Shown: positions 7,736-16,376, numbered from the stretch's first letter. The stretch: 64,000 nucleotides of DNA from Bdellovibrio sp. ZAP7 (GCA_945874535.1 CAMCGZ010000006.1:1-64000), one strand, 5' to 3'. The notes: generated by a model not told the origin, from the letters alone. Program-made: numbers and translations.

Positions 7736-8748
7736 AGACCAAACCCCATCCTGTGACCCTGCCAGAAGAGGAACTCGTCCAGTTGTTGTCGCGGTTCAGA
7801 GAACAGCGCGTGGCGGTGCTCGGGGACGTCGGGATCGACCGCTACACCCAGGGGAGGGTCGACCGGATTTCTCCTGAAGCTCCGGTTCCGATTGTTGCGG
7901 TTGAAAAAGAGACTTTGAAGCTCGGTCTTGCGGCGAATGTGGCGGATAACATTGTGGCTCTCGGCGGGAACGCCGAGTTGACTGGTGTGGTCGGCAAGGA
8001 CAAGGACGCGCATGATCTCGAGGCGCTATTGAAAGAGAAGACTTTGCCTGTGAGCGGTTTGGTTCCAGACTCGTCCCGGCGGACCATCTTGAAGGAGCGG
8101 ATTGTCGCCGAGACCCAGCAGATGCTCAGGGTCGATTATGAAGACACCCATTCGCTATCTTCCGTGATTCAGAAGCGCGTTCTTTCTTCAGCATTGAAAG
8201 CGGTGAAACGTTCGACCGCACTGATCATCGAGGATTATTCGAAGGGTCTGTTGAACGAGGTCATGTTGAAGGCCGTGATCACCGAGGCACGGAAGCGGAA
8301 GATCCCCGTGCTGGTGGATCCGCATTTGAAAACTCCAGCCCGATGGTACTCGGGGGCCACCTTGCTCACTCCCAATAAAAAAGAAGCTGAAGCTTTGGCG
8401 GGGATGAAGATCGAGAGCGATGAGACCCTTCTCCGTGCCGGTCACACCATCATGAAAGAAACGCGGGCGGACAGCTTGATCATCACGCTCGGTAAGGATG
8501 GCATGGCCATTTTCAAAAACGCCCAAGCGAAGCCTGTACTCATTCCGACTTTTGCGCGTGAGGTTTACGATGTCTCTGGAGCCGGAGACACGGTGATTTC
8601 CGTGCTCGCTCTTTCTCTCGCTTCTGGAGCGAAGCTCGAGGAAGCTGCGTTCGTTTCGAACCTTGCCGCAGGTGTCGAGGTCAGCAAGCGTGGAACGGCG
8701 ACAGTTTCGCCTCAGGAAATCATCCAGGCCTACCTCAGTTCGAGTTGA
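7732..8748 (+). CDS. rfaE1: D-glycero-beta-D-manno-heptose-7-phosphate kinase
   Basis: 338 aa PfkB/ribokinase-family kinase, equivalent to the N-terminal domain of E. coli HldE. It makes heptose 1,7-bisphosphate for ADP-heptose. I start it at the ATG at 7732, which overlaps the upstream TGA, rather than at the in-frame 7675 of the ORF track. Signatures: VAVLGDVGIDRYTQGRVDRISPEAPVPIV (~24-52), GLAANVADNIVALGG, and the anion hole DVSGAGDTVISVLALSLASG (~279-298) with the catalytic Asp. No adenylyltransferase domain is fused, so that step must be encoded elsewhere. Its 3' end overlaps the convergent MFS gene by 14 bp. Confidence 0.92.
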   Translation: MKTKPHPVTLPEEELVQLLSRFREQRVAVLGDVGIDRYTQGRVDRISPEAPVPIVAVEKETLKLGLAANVADNIVALGGNAELTGVVGKDKDAHDLEALLKEKTLPVSGLVPDSSRRTILKERIVAETQQMLRVDYEDTHSLSSVIQKRVLSSALKAVKRSTALIIEDYSKGLLNEVMLKAVITEARKRKIPVLVDPHLKTPARWYSGATLLTPNKKEAEALAGMKIESDETLLRAGHTIMKETRADSLIITLGKDGMAIFKNAQAKPVLIPTFAREVYDVSGAGDTVISVLALSLASGAKLEEAAFVSNLAAGVEVSKRGTATVSPQEIIQAYLSSS

Positions 8749-9955
8749 ATCCTTCCCGCCGAATCCAGACCAGAGAAAGTGCCACGACGGTCAGGCAGCC
8801 GATGTAGAAGGGGAGCTCCATTTTGAATCCGAAAGCGAGGAGCCCGCAAAAAGGCCCCGCGATCCGAGCAAGCGAGCTCATGCCCTCCTTCAGTCCGATG
8901 ACCGCGCCTTGCTCATCAGCCAGGGCCCTTTTGGAAACCAAAGAGGCCAGTGTCGGGTTAATGAGGCCACTCCCGAGCGCGAGTGGAATGGCATTATAGA
9001 AAAACGCCTCATAGGTGGAACTGTGGGCGAAGAGCACCATGGCGGCCCCCTGCAGTGCGAGGCCGGTGATCAATAGGCGTTTTTCGCCGTATTTGGGAAC
9101 GAGTTTCCGGATGAGGCCTCCTTGGATGAAGGCGCCGAGGATTCCGGACCACATCAGCACCATCCCTGTTTTATAGGCGGCCGATTCAGTTCCAAGGTCG
9201 AATCGCTTCTGGATCAGGAGTGAGAATACTTGCTCAAGATTCGAGAAGGCAAAGGTGGCAAAGAAGGTCGAGATGACCGGAAGCAACAGCGCCGGATCGT
9301 TCAGGATGCGTTTGAAGGTGGTCCATTGAGCTGAGCGTTTTCCGACTGCCGCTTTCGATTCATTTTCTTTCCGTATCAATTCCGGAAGACTTTCTTCGAG
9401 GCGGAACCACGCCAGGATCAGATTCAGGAGACAGAGGGTGCCTGCGATCAGGCCGGGAGCACTCATGCCGAGTTTGGCGGTCGAGATCCCTCCCAGCGGC
9501 GGACCGAGGGTGAACCCGATCCCGAAAGCCGCTCCGATCAGCCCCATGCCTTTGGCCCGGTCCTTCGGGGGGGTGATGTCCGCGATGTAGGCTTGAGCGG
9601 TAGAAATATTGGCTGCGAAGATCCCCGCCAGTGCGCGGGAGAGGATGATGAGGCCGAGCGTGTTTGAAAAAGCGAACAGAAAGTACGAAAGGGTCGATCC
9701 CAGCAAAGAAAGAAGCAGGATCGGACGTCTGCCCAGCCGGTCGGAAAGGCGGCCCCACACCGGAGAGAAGAAGAACTGCATCAGAGAATACACGGAACCG
9801 AGCACGGCAAGCTCGAGCGGGGTGGCGCCATAGTGGCGCCCGTAGATCCCGACCAGGGGGATGATGATGCCGAATCCGACCAGATCGAGAAAAACCGTCG
9901 TGAAGATCACCACAAGGGGGGATCGCTTGCGAGGAGGGCTGGCGGAGTGTTTCAT
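8735..9955 (-). CDS. MFS drug-exporter-like transporter (TetA-like DHA1)
   Basis: 406 aa inner-membrane protein with about 12 hydrophobic segments. The cytoplasmic loop 2-3 motif GRLSDRLGRRPILLLSL (~68-84) is the MFS signature, and DLVGFGIIIPLVGIYG in TM1 and GFTLGPPLGGI in TM5 are typical of TetA-like proton antiporters. The substrate is unknown; relatives export tetracyclines or other small molecules. It is divergent from srkA with only 58 bp between the two starts, and it has its own promoter. Confidence 0.85.
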   Translation of the reverse strand: MKHSASPPRKRSPLVVIFTTVFLDLVGFGIIIPLVGIYGRHYGATPLELAVLGSVYSLMQFFFSPVWGRLSDRLGRRPILLLSLLGSTLSYFLFAFSNTLGLIILSRALAGIFAANISTAQAYIADITPPKDRAKGMGLIGAAFGIGFTLGPPLGGISTAKLGMSAPGLIAGTLCLLNLILAWFRLEESLPELIRKENESKAAVGKRSAQWTTFKRILNDPALLLPVISTFFATFAFSNLEQVFSLLIQKRFDLGTESAAYKTGMVLMWSGILGAFIQGGLIRKLVPKYGEKRLLITGLALQGAAMVLFAHSSTYEAFFYNAIPLALGSGLINPTLASLVSKRALADEQGAVIGLKEGMSSLARIAGPFCGLLAFGFKMELPFYIGCLTVVALSLVWIRREGFNSN

Positions 9956-9962
9956 AGGCTAG

Positions 9963-9991
9963 CTTCTAACAAACTTGAGGAAAGCTCTCAA
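9963..9991 (-). promoter_or_regulatory. Promoter for the MFS gene, leaderless type
   Basis: Minus strand: TTGAGA (5 of 6 consensus), 17 nt, TAGAAG preceded by TGT (extended -10). The -10 ends 7 nt before the ATG at 9955. It is back to back with the srkA -10, so the two polymerases would compete. Confidence 0.55.
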
Positions 9992-9997
9992 ACTCAA

Positions 9998-10006
9998 TGT
10001 TAAAAC
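9998..10006 (+). promoter_or_regulatory. Extended -10 before srkA, leaderless type
   Basis: TGTTAAAAC (TGn plus TAAAAC) ends 7 nt before the ATG at 10014, which supports that start over the upstream TTG at 9975. Confidence 0.4.
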
Positions 10007-10013
10007 CGGGAAT

Positions 10014-11000
10014 ATGAGCGAGCTCAGCTGGGGATCCGGGCCCACCCGGTTTTTTTTCGACCTGACTCCCGATCGGGTCATGGATGCGGTGGAGCGGGAT
10101 CCGGTCCTGGGTAAAAAAGAGCGCTGTACCGGATTTTGCCAGCCCTTAGCCAGTTTCGAGAACCGGGTGTATGAGATCGAGTTCGAGAACGGCACCCGGA
10201 AGATCGCCAAATTTTACCGGCCCGGTCGGTGGAGCGAATCCCAGATCCGGGAGGAGCATGAGTTCATGCTCGAGATCCAAGACTCCGAGGTCCCGGTGGT
10301 GGTTCCGGATTGGTTCGAGCGGGAAGGGGATACCCTCCGACAGACGCCAGAAGGGTTGTTTTATTGCCTCTACCCCAAGGTCGGAGGTCGCCAGCCGGAG
10401 GACCTTTCTCCGGAACGGCTGGAACAATTGGGGCGTTTGATTGCCCGGATGCACTCAGTCGGGATCAGGCGCCAGGCTCCGACGCGGGTCCGGCTCACTC
10501 CCGACACCTACGGGCGGGCTTCGATCGGCTTCCTCGGCGCATCGGGGCGGATCCCCGGACCTCTGGAAACCCGGATCCTCGCGGTGATGGATCCGCTTCT
10601 GGGCCTCGCTGACGAGCGGTTCCGGAATCATCCGCTTCAAAGGATCCATGGCGATTGCCATGCCGGAAATTTGCTCTGGAATGAGCGAAACGGTTTTTTC
10701 TTCATCGACTTCGACGATATGGTCACAGGTCCCCCCGTGCAGGATCTCTGGTTGCTCGCTCCGGACGATGATTCCCTTCATCATTTGGTGGAGGGTTATT
10801 TGCAAATGAAAGACCTGCCCCCGGGCAGTCTCGCCTTGGTCGAGATTCTCCGTGCCCTCCGCATGGTTCACTACGCCACCTGGATCGCCAAGCGCTATGA
10901 AGATCCGGCATTCCAGAAGGCTTTTCCCCATTTCGAATCTCCCCGTTATTGGGAGGAATGGACTGCGGATCTCGAACGTCAAGCGGAGCGGATCAAATGA
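10014..11000 (+). CDS. srkA: SrkA-like stress-response Ser/Thr protein kinase
   Basis: 328 aa from the ATG at 10014. It resembles E. coli SrkA (YihE/RdoA), a kinase of the aminoglycoside-phosphotransferase fold linked to envelope and oxidative stress survival. Signatures: LASFENRVYEIEFENGTRKIAKFYRPGRW (~42-70) with the ATP-site Lys, catalytic IHGDCHAGNLLW (~205-216), and FFIDFDDMVTGPPVQDLWLL (~222-241) with the metal Asp. Length matches (E. coli 328 aa). The stop overlaps the next ATG (ATGA), so it is coupled to the class V aminotransferase and the ferredoxin. Confidence 0.88.
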   Translation: MSELSWGSGPTRFFFDLTPDRVMDAVERDPVLGKKERCTGFCQPLASFENRVYEIEFENGTRKIAKFYRPGRWSESQIREEHEFMLEIQDSEVPVVVPDWFEREGDTLRQTPEGLFYCLYPKVGGRQPEDLSPERLEQLGRLIARMHSVGIRRQAPTRVRLTPDTYGRASIGFLGASGRIPGPLETRILAVMDPLLGLADERFRNHPLQRIHGDCHAGNLLWNERNGFFFIDFDDMVTGPPVQDLWLLAPDDDSLHHLVEGYLQMKDLPPGSLALVEILRALRMVHYATWIAKRYEDPAFQKAFPHFESPRYWEEWTADLERQAERIK

Positions 11001-12133
11001 AGATCGATATTCAAGCCTACACAGAGCAATTCCAGCAGCGTCGCGGGATTCATTTCAACAGTGCCGGAATCACCCCCATACCCTCGGTGACGGCGACCAC
11101 TATCGAACGGGCTGTCTCCCGGATGCGGGAGGGGACCTCTCTTCACGATGCGGATCTCCTCGCCGAAGCAAGAGCGGCACGGTTGACACTGGCGCGGTTT
11201 CTCGGGGCGGATCCCGCTCAGGTTGCGTGGACACCCAATTGCGCCACGGCGCTTTCGATCGCAGCGCTCGGATTTCCGCTTCGCCCTGGTGACCGCGTGC
11301 TCACGCTCGATCAGGAATATTCCTCGAATTTTTATCCATGGAAAGTCGCTTGTGAACGTTCGGGTGCGACCCTGGTCAGTTTGCCGCACGATGCGGACTG
11401 CTCGGTGGATGAAGCGAAGCTCCTCGAAGCCATCGTACCGGGAATCCGGATCGTGGCGGTTTCGTGGGTCCAGTTCCAGACCGGGGCGATCATCGACCTG
11501 GTCCGTCTCGGGGAGCATTGTCGTCAGCAAGGGGCTTTCCTGGTTGTGGATGCGATTCAGGGTCTGGGCCAATTGCCCTTTCACTTCGATTCCCTGCCGG
11601 TGGACTTTGTTGCGGGAGGCTCCCACAAGTGGCTCTGCTCGATCAACGGTCAGGGGTTCTTCGCTGCAAAACCGGAATTCATGCAGTGGCTCCGGCCGAT
11701 CGTAGTCGGGGGTGGAACCTTCAATCGCTTCGGGACCTTTGCCGATCCGGATGCGGGGATGGAATCGAGTGCGCGACGTTTCGAGCCGGGAGGTTATGGA
11801 TTTGTTCCGGTTCTCGCTCTCGGAGCTTCGGTTTCTTTGATCGAAAGTGTCGGGGTCGCAGCCATCGAAAGTCGGATTCGGGAATGCTCAGAACGGCTCA
11901 GGCGCGGAATTCTCGATCAGGGTCTCGAATTGGTCACTCCCTTCGATCAGCGGGGTGGAATCACCAGTCTCCGGCTGAGCCCCTCCCACGAGGGCCTGTT
12001 TTTACAGCGTTGCGGGGAAGCCCGTGTTGCGCTCGCCAAGCGGGGCGGTTTTGTCAGGATTTCTCCTCACGCTTTTTGTTCCGCGAACGAGGTGGATACG
12101 GTATTGGAACTGTTGAGGGAGACCCGGACATGA
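10997..12133 (+). CDS. Class V aminotransferase (PLP)
   Basis: 378 aa from the ATG at 10997, which overlaps the srkA stop. It is a fold-type I PLP enzyme of the class V group (cysteine desulfurase, kynureninase and isopenicillin-N epimerase-like). Signatures: HFNSAGITPIPSVT near the N-terminus, VVDAIQGLGQLPFHF (~186-200) with the PLP Asp, and GGSHKWLCSINGQGFF with the Schiff-base Lys (~216). There is no conserved active-site Cys loop of IscS type visible near the C-terminus, so a general class V transaminase or epimerase is more likely than a desulfurase. The stop overlaps a [2Fe-2S] protein gene, which is a suggestive but unproven partner. Confidence 0.8.
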   Translation: MKIDIQAYTEQFQQRRGIHFNSAGITPIPSVTATTIERAVSRMREGTSLHDADLLAEARAARLTLARFLGADPAQVAWTPNCATALSIAALGFPLRPGDRVLTLDQEYSSNFYPWKVACERSGATLVSLPHDADCSVDEAKLLEAIVPGIRIVAVSWVQFQTGAIIDLVRLGEHCRQQGAFLVVDAIQGLGQLPFHFDSLPVDFVAGGSHKWLCSINGQGFFAAKPEFMQWLRPIVVGGGTFNRFGTFADPDAGMESSARRFEPGGYGFVPVLALGASVSLIESVGVAAIESRIRECSERLRRGILDQGLELVTPFDQRGGITSLRLSPSHEGLFLQRCGEARVALAKRGGFVRISPHAFCSANEVDTVLELLRETRT

Positions 12134-12432
12134 GAATCGAGAAAAGCGCTGAACAGTATGACCTCCACATCCTGGTTTGTTCGAACACCAAGGAAAAGGG
12201 GCAAAGTTGCGGGCCGAAGGGCGGACAGGACATCGTGGACCACCTCAAGGTCTGGACCAAGTCGGCTGACTCCGGGCTCCGGGGCAAGGTCCGGGTGAAC
12301 AAGTCTGGCTGCCTCGGGAAATGCGATTCGGGCGTGGCCTGCGTCGCCTATCCGAAGGGCGAGTGGGTGCTTGAAGCCTCTCCCTCGGATCTGCCTACAA
12401 TCGAAGCGTGGATCCGGTCTTTGAACTCCTGA
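12130..12432 (+). CDS. Thioredoxin-like [2Fe-2S] ferredoxin
   Basis: 100 aa, found as the tail of a longer overlapping ORF in the track. The ATG at 12130 overlaps the preceding stop (ATGA). Four cysteines sit as in thioredoxin-fold [2Fe-2S] ferredoxins: HILVCSNTKEKGQSCG (C17, C27) and KSGCLGKCDSGVACVAYPKG (C61, C65 and an extra Cys). Such small proteins carry electrons in the cytosol. It ends with a helix-like TIEAWIRSLNS. Partner enzymes are unknown; the coupled aminotransferase is the obvious candidate. Confidence 0.82.
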   Translation: MRIEKSAEQYDLHILVCSNTKEKGQSCGPKGGQDIVDHLKVWTKSADSGLRGKVRVNKSGCLGKCDSGVACVAYPKGEWVLEASPSDLPTIEAWIRSLNS

Positions 12433-12438
12433 AAGGGG

Positions 12439-12468
12439 TTGCCGGCGTAGGGGCACTGAAGCTAGACT
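12439..12468 (+). promoter_or_regulatory. Promoter for serS, leaderless type
   Basis: TTGCCG, 18 nt, TAGACT. The -10 ends 6 nt before the serS ATG and no Shine-Dalgarno is present. Confidence 0.45.
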
Positions 12469-12474
12469 CTCCCC

Positions 12475-13746
12475 ATGCTCGATTTGAGATACATCCGTGA
12501 AAACAAGGATCTGGTCCGTAAAGCCATCACCGAAAAGCGCGTCTCGTTGAACCTCGACGAGTTACTCGCTCTGGACGTGGAGGTGCTCGACGCGAAAAAG
12601 AAACTTCAGGCCCTCCAAGAAGAGAAAAACGCCAACGCGAAGAAAATGCCGAAGGCCACTCCCGAGGAGCGTCCGGGGCTGATCGAACGGGGTCGTGCCA
12701 TCGGACAGGAGATTTCGAAACTCGAGCCCGAGGTTGCGGTCAGGGAAGAGTCTTTGAAACAGCTGTTGTGGCTGACGCCCTTGGTGCCGGCCGCGGATGT
12801 GCCGGTTGGGAAAGACGATTCCGAGAATGTCGAGCGCAGGAAGGGCGGAAGCGTTCCGGCTTTTGATTTTGCGTTCAAGGATCATGTAGATCTGACTCTG
12901 GCCAATCACTGGGCCGAGTTCGAACGGATGGCGCAAGTTTCCGGATCACGAATGATCGCACTCAAGAACGAACTCGCACTCTATGAGTTCGCGGTGATCC
13001 GTTTCGCCCTGGATCACCTGGCTAAGAAAGGATCCCAGATCATCACCGTTCCGGCGATGGTCCGGGAGGCGGCACTCTTCGGAACCGGCCACTTTCCAGC
13101 TGGAAGAGAGCAAGTTTATCATTTGAAGGAAGACGACCTGTACCTGTCCGGAACAGCCGAAGTCCCGGTGACCTCCTTGTACAGTGGCGAGATCATGTCC
13201 GAGGCCGATCTTCCCAAGCGGATCGGAGCCTTTTCTCCGTGCTTCCGTCGGGAGGCGGGAAGTGCCGGCAAGGATGTCCGGGGTCTCATGCGTGTCCATC
13301 AGTTCAACAAAGTGGAGCAATTCGTATTCTGCCGGAATGATGCGGAGGAATCCGAACACTGGCACCGGGAACTGCTCGGGACTTCCGAGGAGATCGTTCA
13401 AGCCCTCGAGCTCCCTTATCGGGTGATCGAAGTTTGCACGGGCGACATGGGCGCCGGAAAATACCGGATGCACGATGTGGAGTGCTGGGTGCCTTCCGAA
13501 GGAAGGTACCGTGAAACCCATTCCTGCTCGAGTCTGCACGATTGGCAAGCCCGCCGGGCGAATCTCCGGTATCGCGACAAGGAAGACAAAGTGCGGTTCA
13601 TTCACACCTTGAACAACACCGCTGTGGCCACACCACGAATCCTGATTCCTTTGCTCGAAAACCACCAGCTTCCGAACGGGGCGATCCGGGTTCCTCAAGC
13701 CCTCCAGCCCTACATGAACGGATTGGATCGCATCGGCGGGCGCTGA
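12475..13746 (+). CDS. serS: Seryl-tRNA synthetase
   Basis: 423 aa class II aminoacyl-tRNA synthetase that charges tRNA-Ser (and tRNA-Sec). The N-terminal ~110 residues form the tRNA-binding antiparallel coiled coil (MLDLRYIRENKDLVRKAI onward). Motif 2 is IGAFSPCFRREAGSAGKDVRG (~250-270), followed by HQFNKVEQF; motif 3 is NGAIRVPQALQPYM near the C-terminus. Length is standard. It is a single-gene unit with a promoter directly upstream. Confidence 0.97.
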   Translation: MLDLRYIRENKDLVRKAITEKRVSLNLDELLALDVEVLDAKKKLQALQEEKNANAKKMPKATPEERPGLIERGRAIGQEISKLEPEVAVREESLKQLLWLTPLVPAADVPVGKDDSENVERRKGGSVPAFDFAFKDHVDLTLANHWAEFERMAQVSGSRMIALKNELALYEFAVIRFALDHLAKKGSQIITVPAMVREAALFGTGHFPAGREQVYHLKEDDLYLSGTAEVPVTSLYSGEIMSEADLPKRIGAFSPCFRREAGSAGKDVRGLMRVHQFNKVEQFVFCRNDAEESEHWHRELLGTSEEIVQALELPYRVIEVCTGDMGAGKYRMHDVECWVPSEGRYRETHSCSSLHDWQARRANLRYRDKEDKVRFIHTLNNTAVATPRILIPLLENHQLPNGAIRVPQALQPYMNGLDRIGGR

Positions 13747-13772
13747 TCGTCTCAACCAGGGGCTGTCCAGCA

Positions 13773-13801
13773 TTGCTTTCAGGTGCCTGACGGGGTAGGG
13801 T
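13773..13801 (+). promoter_or_regulatory. Possible promoter before the phosphoesterase gene, leaderless type
   Basis: TTGCTT, 17 nt, TAGGGT ending 7 nt before the ATG at 13809. The -10 is weak by E. coli standards, but TAGGGT recurs before 15672 and 37581. Confidence 0.35.
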
Positions 13802-13808
13802 TCGGCCC

Positions 13809-14636
13809 ATGCTTGTCGCACTGCTTCTGTCTTCTTTGGTGACTGTTTCGGCCCATGCCGGTCCCCGTTTCGAACGCGTGGTCCACATCGTGTTCGAGAA
13901 CGCCGATCTCGACGATGCTCTGGCCCAGCCTGCTTTCGCAGCTTTGGCGCGTTCAGGGGCTTGGTTGCAGGATTTCCGGGGTGTCACCCATCCCTCCCAG
14001 CCGAATTACATCGCCATGATCGCGGGGAGTACGATGGGGGTGAGGCTCGATGGGAATGTCGATCTCGAAGGGCGTCACCTCGGGGATTTACTTCGTGAAA
14101 AAGGTAAGACCTGGAAAGCCTATGCACAGGGCTATCCCGGAAATTGCTTCCTGGGGAAGAGACTCGGAAATTATGTCCGGAAGCATGTGCCCTTTCTCAG
14201 CTTCAAAAGCGTTCAAAACGATCCGACCGAGTGCGCTCGAGTGGTTCCTGCAGAGCGGTTTTTCGAGGATCTGAAGCGCAAGGAGCTTCCCGATTATTCC
14301 ATGTTCATTCCGGACTTGGTGGACGATGGGCATGACACCGGAGCCGCGCACGCTGCCCGGTGGTTCGGGGCCACTTTCGGCGCGGTCTTGAACGATGTCG
14401 AGGTGGTCAGGAATACCCTGTTCATCGTGACCTATGACGAGAGCGAGTCCTATGTCGGCCCGAACCGGATCTTCACCGTACTCTATGGGGCCAACGTGAT
14501 TCCCGGATCCCGCATGGTTTCCCGGGCAGATCACTACTCAGTCCTGCGTCTGATTCAGGAGGGGTTTGGACTGGGTTCCCTGGGCAAAGAAGATGCCCGG
14601 GCCGGAGCCATTCGCGGGATCTGGTCGGAACCCTAA
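13809..14636 (+). CDS. Exported phosphoesterase (acid phosphatase / phospholipase C family)
   Basis: 275 aa. A signal peptide (MLVALLLSSLVTVSAHA) is followed by an alkaline-phosphatase-fold domain of the phosphoesterase family (PF04185). Motifs: VVHIVFENADLDDA (~20-33, equivalent of the usual xxxMENxxFD), GVTHPSQPNYIAMIAGS (~58-74, with the nucleophile region), YSMFIPDLVDDGHDTG (~162-177), and TLFIVTYDESES with late metal ligands. It should act in the periplasm or outside on phosphomonoesters or phospholipids; the substrate is not determinable. The domain is shorter than that of true phospholipases C and closer to the small acid-phosphatase type. Confidence 0.8.
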   Translation: MLVALLLSSLVTVSAHAGPRFERVVHIVFENADLDDALAQPAFAALARSGAWLQDFRGVTHPSQPNYIAMIAGSTMGVRLDGNVDLEGRHLGDLLREKGKTWKAYAQGYPGNCFLGKRLGNYVRKHVPFLSFKSVQNDPTECARVVPAERFFEDLKRKELPDYSMFIPDLVDDGHDTGAAHAARWFGATFGAVLNDVEVVRNTLFIVTYDESESYVGPNRIFTVLYGANVIPGSRMVSRADHYSVLRLIQEGFGLGSLGKEDARAGAIRGIWSEP

Positions 14637-14670
14637 TGAAATCAAATGAGTTTTCCGTGGGTGACGGCCA

Positions 14671-14699
14671 TTGGCAAGCCCCGGTTTCTATGCTAGCGT
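14671..14699 (+). promoter_or_regulatory. Sigma-70-type promoter for the 14725 gene
   Basis: TTGGCA (5 of 6), 17 nt, TAGCGT preceded by TGC (extended -10). Predicted start near 14706 leaves a short leader carrying AAGGAG before the ATG. Confidence 0.55.
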
Positions 14700-14724
14700 T
14701 CGCCCATCTTCCAAGGAGTGTCGC

Positions 14725-15171
14725 ATGAATGCTTTGAAATCGATTCTCGTTCTCAGTCTGGTGTTTTCCGCTTCCGCAGCCCGAGCTGCCGGAGGTCCTC
14801 GTGATTTCGCTCTCGAGTGCGAAGTAAGAAAGTCTGCAGACCGCATCCTGGAAGTCCGGGTGGAGCCCACCGACCTCACCGGTCAGATCTCTGCGACCAC
14901 CCTCAGCCTGAATCCGGACAACACCATTCAGCGCCTTCAGCTGGTGAGCAATGGAGACATCCGCGACGATCAGCTTTATCTGTTTGAGACCAGCGTTCCC
15001 AAAGTCGGAACGACGTTCCGGTATCTTGAAAAAATCGAAGGGCAGTACTTCATCACCCAGTACTTCCGTTGTGACGATTCCCTCGGGAACGATTACTGTC
15101 GTCCACAGAGTGACAATATCCGTTATCAGGGCAAGAGCGGTCAGCTTTCTTGCCGTTTCGTGAACCACTGA
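14725..15171 (+). CDS. Small exported protein of unknown function
   Basis: 148 aa from the ATG at 14725, chosen because AAGGAG lies 7 nt upstream and because it yields a signal peptide (MNALKSILVLSLVFSASAARA). The mature part has four cysteines (FALECEV, YFRCDDS, DYCRPQ, LSCRFV) consistent with two disulfides and a beta-rich fold. No family is recognised. It stands alone behind its own promoter and ends 14 bp from a convergent gene. Confidence 0.65.
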   Translation: MNALKSILVLSLVFSASAARAAGGPRDFALECEVRKSADRILEVRVEPTDLTGQISATTLSLNPDNTIQRLQLVSNGDIRDDQLYLFETSVPKVGTTFRYLEKIEGQYFITQYFRCDDSLGNDYCRPQSDNIRYQGKSGQLSCRFVNH

Positions 15172-15185
15172 ATCTGGTATCGTAC

Positions 15186-15626
15186 TCAGAGTCGTTCGGA
15201 AGTGGAGTAGAGTCTTCGACTCAATTCGGTGCACATCCGGTAAAGGAAAGCCCGTTCGGCTGAAGGGTGTTTTTTCCCCCATTGCTCCAGGTGGGGCTTC
15301 TGGAGAATGATGCACACCGTTCGATCTTTAGCTACGACGTCAGCGGTGGCAGTAAAAGACACTCCGAACAGGGAGATTTCTCCGAAGAATGCTCCCCGCC
15401 CCAGAATGGCCAGCGGAGTGCCTCCTTTCAGGATCTGAGCAGAGCCTTCGACGATGACGTGGAGGCCTTTGACTCTGCCATCCTGCTCGAGCAGGGGTTG
15501 TCCCGGAGCGGTTTCTACCCGCTCTGAGGTTTGGACCAAGGCCTCGAGTGCAGGAAGCTCGATCCCATGGAAAACCTGGCTGTGGCTGAGAGCGCGGACG
15601 GTGGCTTCGATGAGTTTTTGGTCCAT
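15186..15626 (-). CDS. Cyclic-nucleotide-binding-domain protein
   Basis: 146 aa, essentially one cNMP-binding (CAP_ED) domain: LLEQDGRVKGLHVIVEGSAQILKGG (~45-69) then AILGRGAFFGEISLFGVSFTATADVVA (~73-99). The phosphate-binding cassette is recognisable as FGEISLFGVSFTATA, but it lacks the Arg usual in the RxA/T position, so nucleotide binding may be weak or lost. There is no DNA-binding domain, so it would act as a regulatory subunit or scaffold. A second such protein lies at 38726-39184. Confidence 0.75.
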   Translation of the reverse strand: MDQKLIEATVRALSHSQVFHGIELPALEALVQTSERVETAPGQPLLEQDGRVKGLHVIVEGSAQILKGGTPLAILGRGAFFGEISLFGVSFTATADVVAKDRTVCIILQKPHLEQWGKKHPSAERAFLYRMCTELSRRLYSTSERL

Positions 15627-15632
15627 ACCAAG

Positions 15633-15638
15633 AGGATA
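15633..15638 (-). promoter_or_regulatory. -10-like TATCCT before the cNMP-binding gene
   Basis: On the minus strand TATCCT ends 6 nt before the ATG at 15626. No -35 is evident. Confidence 0.35.
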
Positions 15639-15659
15639 CCTTCGGAATCAGAATCGAGG

Positions 15660-15665
15660 TAGGGT
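15660..15665 (+). promoter_or_regulatory. -10-like TAGGGT before the nitroreductase gene
   Basis: TAGGGT ends 6 nt before the ATG at 15672. The nearest GTG (15666) lies inside the gap, so ATG 15672 is the better start. Confidence 0.35.
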
Positions 15666-15671
15666 GTGGGT

Positions 15672-16361
15672 ATGGAATTTTTTGAAACGGTTCGGGTCAG
15701 ACGGAGTGTTCGGGCGTATACCGAGGAGGATGTTCCCGGTGAGGTGATCGAGCGCGCGCTGGATGCAGCCCTACTTGCACCGAACTCTTCCAACATGCAG
15801 ACCTGGGGTTTCTATTGGGTGAGGAGTCCCCGTGAGAAGGCCTTGTTGGTTCAGGCTTGCATGAGTCAGGGTGCCGCACGGACCGCCCGGGAATTGATCG
15901 TGGTGGTCGCAGAGCCCCGGAGGTGGAAAGAAAACCGGGACGAAATGTTGCGGAAACTCACTGCGAATCAGGCTCCGGCATTCGCACTCGATTATTATTC
16001 CAAGCTCATCCCATTCACCTACGGATTCAGATGGCTCTCACCTGTGAAATGGCTTTTGTTCAATGTGGCGGGTTGGTTTCGCCCCATGGTGCGGCGGCCC
16101 TGGTCCGGTCGGGATATCGAGGAAGTGAGTATCAAATCGGCTGCACTCGCATCAGAAAACTTCATGCTCGCCATTTCGGCACAGGGATTTTCCACTTGTC
16201 CGATGGAGGGCTTTGATGAGTCCCGAGTGCGTCGATTGCTGAAGCTGACGCGTGCAGACCGGGTGGTGATGGTGATCTCCGTGGGCAGGGAGAATCCCTC
16301 CAGAGGGATCTGGGGGCCTCAGATCCGCTTTCCGCGCGAGAAGTTCATCAAGCAGGTGTAG
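15672..16361 (+). CDS. Nitroreductase-family flavoprotein
   Basis: 229 aa FMN-dependent nitroreductase-like oxidoreductase. The N-terminus FFETVRVRRSVRAYTEEDVP holds the FMN phosphate-contacting Arg-Arg-Ser, and LLAPNSSNMQTWGFYWVRS (~35-53) is the next family signature. AALASENFMLAISAQGFSTCPMEGF (~157-181) is the late conserved segment. A hydrophobic insertion around 115-140 (SPVKWLLFNVAGWF) is unusual and may form a lid or membrane contact. The electron acceptor is unknown. It is divergent from the cNMP gene. Confidence 0.82.
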   Translation: MEFFETVRVRRSVRAYTEEDVPGEVIERALDAALLAPNSSNMQTWGFYWVRSPREKALLVQACMSQGAARTARELIVVVAEPRRWKENRDEMLRKLTANQAPAFALDYYSKLIPFTYGFRWLSPVKWLLFNVAGWFRPMVRRPWSGRDIEEVSIKSAALASENFMLAISAQGFSTCPMEGFDESRVRRLLKLTRADRVVMVISVGRENPSRGIWGPQIRFPREKFIKQV

Positions 16362-16376
16362 TCAAACTTCTGACGC

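Noticed and set aside
11464-12129. N-terminal part of the 322-aa plus-strand ORF
   Set aside because: Out of frame with the class V aminotransferase over the same bases and low-complexity; only the last 100 codons (from 12130) are a real gene.
10997-12133. Cysteine desulfurase (IscS/SufS)
   Set aside because: PLP motifs fit class V in general, but the active-site Cys loop of desulfurases is not evident, even though a [2Fe-2S] protein gene follows.
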